A stretch of DNA of 9,666 nucleotides from an uncultured Bacteroidota bacterium. Its GTDB lineage: Bacteria; Bacteroidota; Bacteroidia; NS11-12g; UBA955. Location: NCBI GenBank assembly GCA_903953615.1, contig CAJBKH010000283.1, positions 1 to 9,666 of the forward strand, given 5' to 3'. Within the stretch, counting starts at the first letter, position 1; every line of letters starts with the position of its first letter. Position numbers and translations under genes: made by a program. The notes below the pieces were generated by a model, which saw nothing but the letters and a program-made list of their open reading frames with translations, was not told where the DNA came from and did not search any database. This document shows positions 1 to 7,300 of this stretch, piece after piece.

Positions 1-1386
1 ACCTGTATACAAGAATTGATACGCTGGATTTTTTGACGTTGACGCACCACCTTCACCGAAGTACCACTCATATTTGGTGTAAGTACCGTTAACTGGTGTG
101 AATTGGTATTTCATAAAACCTTGACTTTGATATGTAAAGTCGCAGATTGGTGTTTGACTAACCGTTAAAGTTTTTGTAATTGTATCAGCGCAACCATTGG
201 TATATGAAGCTGCTAATGTAACAGTATAAGTTGTTGTGACTGCAGGATTGTATAATCTTCTTGGAGAAGCTTCAGTTCCAGTACCATTTCCAAAATCCCA
301 ATTATAATTAATGTTTCCTTTGTCGCCTGAAGTTAAATTCACAAAATTCAAGGTTTCACCAGAACAAATATCATTGGCAGTAAAATTTGCCTTTGGTTGA
401 ATTAATACTGTAAAATCTTTTGAGGTTTCACCGGAGCAACCGTTGGTATATTCAGCCTTTAATTTAGCACTAAATTTACCTTCATATGGCCAAGTGCGAG
501 AAACGTTCTTTTGAAAAGATGTAAAATTATCTGAGAAGGTCCAAGTATAATTTGGATTTACAACATCTTCGACTGTGGTATTCGTGAACACTGTTGGAAT
601 TTTTCCGCAAAATTGGTCACCAACAAATGTTGGATTTGGAGCATGTTTAACAACCACTTGTTTGGTAATTGAATCCATACAACCGAATTCTGAAACAGCT
701 GTTAGTTTAACATTGTATGTTTTAGCAATATCGAAAGCATGCACCCCATCTTTGGTGGTAGAAATGTTGCCATCTGAATAATCCCATAGCGCACCTTGAT
801 CACCCATTGCGATTGTCGAAGTGTTTGAGAGCGTAATTGGTGTTTTAGCACATACTGCAATAGTAGGGGCAATAAAGTCAGGCACTGGAACCGCGAATGT
901 ATAGGCATTTCTAGTTTGCGTTGCAGTACAGCCATTGGCTGTGGCTGTAAGGGTTACTTTGTATGCACCAGGCGCACTGTATAGGTGGTTAGGGTTTGAT
1001 GAAGTGGCATGCACCGATGCATCACCAAAGTCCCAATCATAAGTAATAGCACCTGAAGAAATAGTCGTTTGATTTTGGAATGTTACTGGAGTGCCTTGGC
1101 ATTTATTTACAGGACGGAATTTAACCTGAGGAATATCGCCAACGTTTACAATGATGGTCGTATCCTTTACAATACCATAAGGAAAGCTTGTTGCAACTAA
1201 CTTAACATTGTAAGTACCTGCCATTGCATATTCATGTATTGGATTTGTATTATCTGATGTATCGCCATCACCGAAATACCACATATAAGTGGATGTTCCA
1301 GAATGGATGGTAGTTGTATTATCAAAATTTGTAAAATCACCTAAACAAATTGCACCAGGTAGTTTAAAATTAGGCTTTGGTGTTGG
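1..1386 (-). repeat. Array of six PKD modules (last one cut by window edge)
   Basis: This is the tandem protein-level repeat in the left gene, residues 443-904, with a period of about 80 residues. Modules 2-5 have Cys pairs at residues 538/595, 621/678, 702/759 and 783/841, a near-constant spacing of 57-58 residues. The core motif is (Y)xWxFGDG or a variant, followed by a YxVxL strand. Module 1 has the opening Cys456 but GIVKD where the other modules have GCxD or similar, so its partner Cys is missing. Module 6 opens at Cys857 and is truncated. The repeats have diverged at DNA level. Only short blocks coding for TNGC recur, for example near 191-205 and 437-451. Confidence 0.85.
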
Positions 1387-2712
1387 CACCACTCTAACAG
1401 TTCTAGAAATTGTGCTGTCGCAACCATTTGGGGTATTCATGATTTTATATGAGAAAGTAATGTTACTATCTAAATAATTACTGTTACCTGTGAAAGAGAA
1501 TATAGCATTATTCCCACCACTTGGATTGGTTAAGCTATAAGCGCCAGAAGGAACAACCACACCATATTTGGTTTTTGCTACTACAGAACTAATAAACCAA
1601 GTACTCCCGAAATTAGCATTGCTGTAACCCGAAGGAGGCGTTAATTCATATTTATTCATTTTTCCTATTTCAACAACATCTGGTTGAGCAGGGGAACCAA
1701 TACTTGCCTTCCCTTGGAAAACAGAGCCTGTGATTAAACTTGCACCAGAAGGTGAAGCATAGGTAGTAACAGTCGTATATAAACTATCATTTTGACGGTT
1801 TCTATCGTGGTCAAAATTAAGCACCTTCACTGCTTGATTACTCACCACATTGTGAGTTAAGAACATGGCAGGGATTACAATTGTGGTATCATCACCAGCA
1901 GCTAAATTATCCAATTTTACGTATCGGGCAATTCTACCTTGACCAGGCATATCAATTCCTAAATTAAAACCTTTAGCTGAATCTGGACCGTGGTTAGTAA
2001 GTTTTAGTGTTACATCAGAAGCGTGGTTAGTACAAATTGGATTTGTATTGAAATTAACTGAGGTTAATTCAAGATCAGGTTTACAATCGTTATTGAAGCA
2101 ATAAGAGACATCATCTACCCAAAATTGAGAGGCCCAGTTAACGCCAAAAATATCTAAGTATGAAACTTGGTTGACACCATTTGAAAATGTGCCTTGAGAA
2201 ACGCCATCGATAAATACTTCCCAAACATTGGTATCAAAATTAACATCTATTCCAATCTCGAACCATTGGCCTTGTGGAAAGTAACCAAATAATTTATCTA
2301 CATAAAAAGAACCATCATCATACATGTAAAAATCTAAAGCCCAACTAGTACCGATACTCGCACCGCCTTGAAAATTAAAATAGGCAGAATTACCATAAGG
2401 AATCTTCCATTTTGAGCGAAACTTAAAGGTACCTGTGTTGTGCACGCCATTAAAAGGTAGCACGACGTCTTGGGGACCTCCGCCATATGGAGAATCGTAA
2501 AAGATAGAATTGCTTCCACTGAAGGCGTCATCGTTTACGATGTAAATGTCTTCAGAGCTACCAGGACTGTTGCTCCAGGTGGTCCAACCTGTACCTTGAT
2601 TTCCTAGGTAATCACCAGCATTGTAACTATCAAAATCATCTTTAAATGATTGTGAGAAACCAACTGGTAGTAAAAGAGAAAAAAGAAAAATTAATGTAAT
2701 TGTTTTTTTCAT
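1..2712 (-). CDS. Large secreted PKD-repeat protein with N-terminal LamG-like and CARDB-like domains (partial, C-terminus beyond left edge)
   Basis: I translated the minus strand from the ATG at 2710-2712 and found 904 codons without a stop up to the window edge, so the gene is C-terminally incomplete. It starts MKKTITLIFLFSLLL and has a Sec signal peptide likely cleaved after about residue 21 (..GFSQ). Residues 25-204 look like a concanavalin/LamG-type jelly-roll (FDSYNAGDYLGNQG near the start, WFEIGIDVNFD about 150-160, EVFIDGVSQG about 165-174, FWVDDVSY at the end). Residues 209-310 resemble CARDB (PDLELTSV, LKLTNHGPDSA). Residues 311-441 are an all-beta stretch that I do not recognise. 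From 443 on there are at least six PKD modules (YMWYFGDGD, YDWDFGDA, YNWDFGNG), most with an opening Cys and a closing NGC/FGC. By family analogy this is an extracellular T9SS substrate, but its sorting domain is not in view. The start is supported by the signal peptide and by a consensus promoter about 70 bp upstream. There is no Shine-Dalgarno sequence, which is usual in this phylum. Ligand unknown. Confidence 0.9.
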   Translation of the reverse strand, partial: MKKTITLIFLFSLLLPVGFSQSFKDDFDSYNAGDYLGNQGTGWTTWSNSPGSSEDIYIVNDDAFSGSNSIFYDSPYGGGPQDVVLPFNGVHNTGTFKFRSKWKIPYGNSAYFNFQGGASIGTSWALDFYMYDDGSFYVDKLFGYFPQGQWFEIGIDVNFDTNVWEVFIDGVSQGTFSNGVNQVSYLDIFGVNWASQFWVDDVSYCFNNDCKPDLELTSVNFNTNPICTNHASDVTLKLTNHGPDSAKGFNLGIDMPGQGRIARYVKLDNLAAGDDTTIVIPAMFLTHNVVSNQAVKVLNFDHDRNRQNDSLYTTVTTYASPSGASLITGSVFQGKASIGSPAQPDVVEIGKMNKYELTPPSGYSNANFGSTWFISSVVAKTKYGVVVPSGAYSLTNPSGGNNAIFSFTGNSNYLDSNITFSYKIMNTPNGCDSTISRTVRVVPTPKPNFKLPGAICLGDFTNFDNTTTIHSGTSTYMWYFGDGDTSDNTNPIHEYAMAGTYNVKLVATSFPYGIVKDTTIIVNVGDIPQVKFRPVNKCQGTPVTFQNQTTISSGAITYDWDFGDASVHATSSNPNHLYSAPGAYKVTLTATANGCTATQTRNAYTFAVPVPDFIAPTIAVCAKTPITLSNTSTIAMGDQGALWDYSDGNISTTKDGVHAFDIAKTYNVKLTAVSEFGCMDSITKQVVVKHAPNPTFVGDQFCGKIPTVFTNTTVEDVVNPNYTWTFSDNFTSFQKNVSRTWPYEGKFSAKLKAEYTNGCSGETSKDFTVLIQPKANFTANDICSGETLNFVNLTSGDKGNINYNWDFGNGTGTEASPRRLYNPAVTTTYTVTLAASYTNGCADTITKTLTVSQTPICDFTYQSQGFMKYQFTPVNGTYTKYEWYFGEGGASTSKNPAYQFLYTG

Positions 2713-3013
2713 GATTGTGTATTGTTTGTTTTGCTAATAGTTATATTGATTAAATAAAGGACATTTAACCCTATTAATTGACTTCAAATATAATACATAA
2801 TTATGTTAAACAACAATAAATCTGACATCTATCAGTGATTTTTTTTGAAAAATACATTGCAAATAATTATAAAAATTTGTATTAAAAATAGGTATTTTAA
2901 CTCAAAAAGAACCTACACCTCCAATAAGAAAGCAACTGATTGTCAATTATTAAAACTAATTAAATAGAAGAAAAGCTTACAAAAGAATCGGAATTGGCGT
3001 AAAAAGCATCCTT
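2713..3013. other. AT-rich intergenic region between ffh and the left PKD gene
   Basis: These 301 bp hold no ORF with a credible start on either strand. The promoter of the left gene (2785-2813) is the only element I can support. Other visible structures are a short AT palindrome around 2884-2899 (AAAATA/TATTTT arms, 2-nt gap) and a T8 run near 2839-2846 after a weak 4-bp inverted repeat. No classical GC-rich hairpin plus T-tract terminator follows ffh. The ffh stop codon overlaps a weak A/T hairpin (3002-3015), too feeble to call a terminator. Confidence 0.6.
2785..2813 (-). promoter_or_regulatory. Bacteroidota-type promoter for the left PKD gene
   Basis: Read on the minus strand, TTG (2811-2813), an 18-bp spacer and TATATTTG (2785-2792) match the Bacteroidota sigma-A pattern TTG/TTTG - about 19 bp - TAnnTTTG. 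Transcription would begin near 2778-2780, giving a 5' leader of about 65 nt before the ATG at 2712. The leader is A/C-rich just before the start and shows no Shine-Dalgarno sequence. This is a pattern match only. Confidence 0.65.
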
Positions 3014-4312
3014 TTAGCGCTTGAATTTCATGTTGTTCATGTTCTTCATCATTTTGCGCATATCGTTGAATTGACTGAGGAGTTTATTCAAATCTTGGAT
3101 GTTTTTTCCACTTCCTTTAACAATCCTATTCTTTCTAGAAGAGGTCAAAACTTCTGGGTTTTTTCGCTCAGTTGGTGTCATTGAAAGTATCATGGCTTCA
3201 ATTCCCTTAAAAGCATTCTCATCAACATCCATATCTTTAATTTTATTGCCAACACCAGGTATCATTCCCATCAAATCTTTGATGTTACCCATCTTTTTTA
3301 TTTGTTGAAGTTGACTTAAAAAATCCTCAAAATCGAAGTTATTCTTACTTATTTTCTTCTGAAGACGCGCGGCTTCTTCTTCATCGAATACAGATTGTGC
3401 CCTTTCAACTAAGCTCACCACATCTCCCATTCCCAAAATTCTGCTTGCCATCCTTTCAGGATAGAACACATCGAGTGCCTCTAACTTTTCGCCATTACTT
3501 ACAAATTTAATGGGCTTATTAACTACTGACTTGATTGACAAGGCTGCTCCTCCTCGTGTATCACCATCCATTTTAGTTAAGACTACACCATCAAAATCTA
3601 GACGGTCGTTAAAGTTCTTTGCCGTATTCACTGCATCTTGACCAGTCATTGCATCAACTACAAACAGAATCTCCGAAGGCTTTAATGCCATTTTCACATC
3701 ATAAATCTCTTGCATCATTTGCTCATCGATGCTCAAACGACCTGCGGTATCTATAATTACAACATTGTGGTTATGCTCTTTGGCATACTTCAATGAATTC
3801 AGCGCTATTTCAACGGGATTTTTATTTTCAATTTCGGAGTAAACACTTGTACCAATAGATTCCCCTAATACTTTCAGTTGCTCAATGGCTGCAGGGCGGT
3901 ATACATCGCAAGCCACTAACAAAGGATTTCTACCTTTGCTTTTGATGTATTTTGCTAATTTACCGGAAAAAGTAGTTTTACCAGAACCTTGCAAACCTGA
4001 TATTAAAATAATTGCAGGATTGCCTGTAATGTTAATGTCCTTTTGATCGCCCCCTAATAATTGAATTAATTCATCGTTAACAACTTTAGTTAATAATTGA
4101 CCTGGTGATACGCTTGTTAAAACGTTTTGACCTAAAGCCTTTTGCTTTACTTGATCAGTAAACTCCTTGGCAATTTTAAAATTAACATCGGCATCTACTA
4201 GTGCACGTCTAATTTCTTTGAGTGTTTCGGCAACATTAATCTCAGAAATTCTACCATGACCCTTAAGCGTTTTAATCGCCTTTTCAATTTTTAAACTTAA
4301 ATTCTCGAACAT
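3014..4312 (-). CDS. ffh: Signal recognition particle protein Ffh (SRP54 GTPase)
   Basis: Ffh binds 4.5S SRP RNA and the signal sequence of nascent chains, then docks with the FtsY receptor in a GTP-dependent way to deliver ribosomes to SecYEG. The 432-residue protein is complete and of usual bacterial length. The N domain is residues 1-88. The NG GTPase has the P-loop GLQGSGKTT (106-114), the DVYRPAA motif (136-142), DTAGR (188-192), TKMDGD (246-251) and the closing-loop region GEKLEALDVF (274-283). The M domain runs from about 325 to the end. It has the MGMIPG finger-loop segment (348-353) and the RNA-binding helix with SSRKNRIVKGSG (391-402), and it finishes in a Met/Lys-rich tail. All expected catalytic motifs are intact. 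The ATG at 4310-4312 is supported by full alignment with the family N-terminus and by a Shine-Dalgarno-like AAGGTGAG 6 nt upstream. It lies 46 bp after the stop of the giant gene but has its own promoter match, so co-transcription is not required. Confidence 0.98.
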   Translation of the reverse strand: MFENLSLKIEKAIKTLKGHGRISEINVAETLKEIRRALVDADVNFKIAKEFTDQVKQKALGQNVLTSVSPGQLLTKVVNDELIQLLGGDQKDINITGNPAIILISGLQGSGKTTFSGKLAKYIKSKGRNPLLVACDVYRPAAIEQLKVLGESIGTSVYSEIENKNPVEIALNSLKYAKEHNHNVVIIDTAGRLSIDEQMMQEIYDVKMALKPSEILFVVDAMTGQDAVNTAKNFNDRLDFDGVVLTKMDGDTRGGAALSIKSVVNKPIKFVSNGEKLEALDVFYPERMASRILGMGDVVSLVERAQSVFDEEEAARLQKKISKNNFDFEDFLSQLQQIKKMGNIKDLMGMIPGVGNKIKDMDVDENAFKGIEAMILSMTPTERKNPEVLTSSRKNRIVKGSGKNIQDLNKLLSQFNDMRKMMKNMNNMKFKR

Positions 4313-4318
4313 AAAAAA

Positions 4319-4326
4319 CTCACCTT
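4319..4326 (-). promoter_or_regulatory. Shine-Dalgarno-like site of ffh
   Basis: On the minus strand, AAGGTGAG ends 6 nt before the ffh ATG. It is the only clear Shine-Dalgarno-like sequence before a gene in this window. The other genes show A-rich or unstructured leaders, as is common in Bacteroidota. Confidence 0.6.
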
Positions 4327-4337
4327 TTTGAAGACTG

Positions 4338-4368
4338 CAAAAGTAGGTGAACTGCGGCTTATCGCAAA
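4338..4368 (-). promoter_or_regulatory. ffh promoter overlapping the stop of the upstream gene
   Basis: Read on the minus strand, TTTG (4365-4368), a 19-bp spacer and TACTTTTG (4338-4345) are an exact match to the Bacteroidota TTTG-N19-TAnnTTTG pattern. The upstream box lies inside the last codons of the giant T9SS gene, and the spacer contains its stop codon (4359-4361). The predicted transcript starts near 4331, with a leader of about 18-20 nt that includes the Shine-Dalgarno-like site. Pattern match only. Confidence 0.7.
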
Positions 4369-7300
4369 AGGGTAATTACACCTTCAAGATTAAAATTTTT
4401 AGCCCCATCTAAACTAAGCGCTCTCAATTTATAGAGATAGTGCCCTTCTTGGCTAGGTTTGCCCATAAATGTACCATCCCAACCTTGTTGCACATCATAA
4501 GATTCAAATATCCTTTCACCCCAACGGTTATAAATTTCTAGGTGATAATCGAGAATTGGATTTCCAGTTTTATTATATACTAAAATCGCACTTGGAATAA
4601 AGACTTCATTATTTCCATCTTTGTTTGGAGAGAATACATTCGGCACCCATACCTGCGATTCTGCAATTAAGCATGCAACATTCGAACGACTTGTAACACC
4701 TCCAACAGAATCTTTGATAGCTGTTACATAGAAGCAAATTGAATCATCTAGTTTATCATCCTTATATTGGAAAATATTGGTTACACTATCCACCTTTGAT
4801 AGAAAATTATATGAAATTTTATCTCTTAAAAAAACTTCATATTGTTTAATACCACTATACCAATAATCATAAGGATTCCAACTAAGTTGATTAACATAAT
4901 TGGCAGTGCTTCCCTTTAAGAGAATTGTTTTAGAGATACTGCTTGTTGGTGAAAAGTTTCCGCAATGGTCTTCTGCACGAATGGTATAAGTATAAGAAGT
5001 TTCATTGGTATTCACATTGATTCCTTTATCAATAAACCCAGCGCTATCGCTTGTTGCATAATTATTGTCGACACTGCTTCCAATTGCATACCTTGATATA
5101 TGATAGGTCTCGACATTCTTTACAAAATTATATGGCAACCATCTCGTATACGTTGCGTTGTCAGAAATCACTGTAGTGGCTATTGGCTTTACTGCTTCTG
5201 ATGGAAATACGTATTTAGGTGTACCACAAGACGTGTTACTTTGAGAACGCCATCTTTTGTTTTTCTCAACAGCTATAATATAGTAGCAATAATTTTTATT
5301 GCAAAGTTTTTTGTCTGCATATGAGGTAATTTTACTTCCCACTGAATCGTGTAATTTATACGCTCCCCCATTTTCACTGCGGTAAATATAATATTTACCA
5401 ACACCAATATTAGAACCATTGTCCCATCCTGAATAGGCCAACCAATTTAATCGCAATTCATTGACGGAATCGACTACATTGAGCAACATGGTGCAATGCG
5501 ATTTGGCTGTTTTGCCTTTCACATTACAATTGTCTAATGTGTTAAGTGTGTAGCAATATCTTAGCTTAGACACATCAATACCTGATTGAACTTTAAATGT
5601 TGTATCAATTCTATCTGACGTTGAATAAATATTGGTGAGTCCTGAGAAATCTTTGTAAAGATTATAACCAATAAAGCGGTTGTACACCGATTTAGTCCAA
5701 CTGATATATATATCACTGTTGTTTTGAACGGTTACAAAGTTCACTGGTGGTGCTTGTAAACCCAATGTATCATTCACATAAACAAACTTAGTAAAGGTAT
5801 CTGTGCAATTGTTCTTATCCTTTACAAACAAAACCACTTGGTTTAATTTTATATTATTAAAAGTGAAGGTCGGATTTTGTTGGGTTGACGAATCTTTATA
5901 GGTCGTCGGATTACCAAAGTCCCACAGCCACTGCTTTATTTGGCTGTTAGAAGGCAAACTATTCGCGGTAAAACTAATGGATGTATTGTAGCATATTGTA
6001 TCCTTATCGGCTACAAATGAAGCCACTGGTGGTGCATACGCTTTGATTGAAAATTTATTTCTTAAAGTATCTTCACAACCATTTGAGCCACGTGCAATTA
6101 ATACAGGACTAAAACTACCTGTAGGATAAAAATATTGCGGTGCATCCGAATTATTATCAATTTTACCATCACCATCAAAATCCCATTTTACAGTTTGAGA
6201 ACCTAAACTAATATTCTTAAAGCTTACCTTTAAGGCAGAACAGCCGGTATCTTTATCGATGGTGTAATTGGCATTTGGAGCGCGCTTCACGACAATTGAA
6301 TCCTTTGATTTAAACATGGCTAAACAACCTAAAGAGTCTACCACAAAAAGGCGTGGCTTGAAGACTTGCTGTGCCAAAGAGCGGTCATAGATTTGATAGG
6401 TATGTTTATTAAAGTTAACTGAATCAAGATATTCACCATCGCCATACTCTAAATAGAATTTGTTAAAATATCTACTTTGATTGGCGTATTTGACGGTTAA
6501 CTTTTCGCATCCCAAAAAGTTCGAAATTGTAAAACGTGGAATGGGTCCAATAATTTTAATAAAACCTTTCTTTTCCATTGTATCGCTGCAACCATAAGCA
6601 TCTACAATAAGACGAACATCACTACCTGCAGGGCCCGTATTTTCCAGAAACAAAGTACTTATAGTTGATAGGTTTTCTGTAATGGTATCGCCTTGACTAA
6701 ATCGCCAAGCGTATTTATAGATATAAGGATGTGTTTTGGCCGTTACAGTTGAAATTATAGGCGCACAAAAATTTAAGGTATCATTGCTTGTAAATTGGGC
6801 CTTAATGTTGTTCACAATAATCATACTGTAACCTGTGTCAGTGCATAAACCATTGCCATAGGTAATCAATCCTACATAGTAAATTCCTTCGCGGTTAAAA
6901 GTAACAGATGGATTGCGTGAGGTGTCTTTAGGCCCAAATTGACCCACATTGGTAGAATCTTTTATAAACCATTTGAATTTAATTGCATCTGGATTTGAGG
7001 TATTTGCTAATGTTATTTTCCTTCCTACGCAACCATAGTTCGGTGCATTAAAGCTTGCTTTTACACCTGACTCAACGAGAAATTGAGAGCTTGAATCGCT
7101 GCAACCAGATGAATGGTAATAACTAAATGCAAAATAGAATGTTCCGGCTTTTTTGATTTTGACAGGTGTTATGAGATTTGAAGGCTGTTGTATTTTAAGA
7201 TAAGTAGTATCCCAATTGGCCGACCAATAATTGGTAATTTTACTAGGCAAATTATTTTTGAAATTATATTCCATCAATTTTTTTGCGTTCACCGTTAATG

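Noticed and set aside
575..1477. Open frames inside the left PKD gene: plus-strand 575-781 and 1289-1477, and minus-strand 702-935
   Set aside because: They lie within the continuous 904-codon minus-strand frame in other frames, with no promoter, start context or domain signature. They are shadows of the real gene.
2334..2531. Minus-strand open frame of 65 codons
   Set aside because: It is out of frame inside the LamG-like region of the left gene, whose own frame gives a coherent domain.
2822..2846. Inverted repeat CTGA/TCAG followed by T8 as a plus-strand terminator
   Set aside because: The stem is only 4 bp, and no plus-strand gene ends upstream of it.
2916..2922. GGAGGTG on the minus strand as a Shine-Dalgarno for a small gene
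   Set aside because: The only start-like codon at suitable spacing (TTG) meets a stop two codons later.
2999..3017. Hairpin at the ffh stop codon as a terminator
   Set aside because: The arms AAAAG/CTTTT give only 5 bp with a 4-nt loop, one G-C pair and no following T-tract beyond the stem.
3099..3308. Plus-strand open frame of 69 codons
   Set aside because: It is antisense to the M domain of ffh, which is strongly conserved on the other strand.
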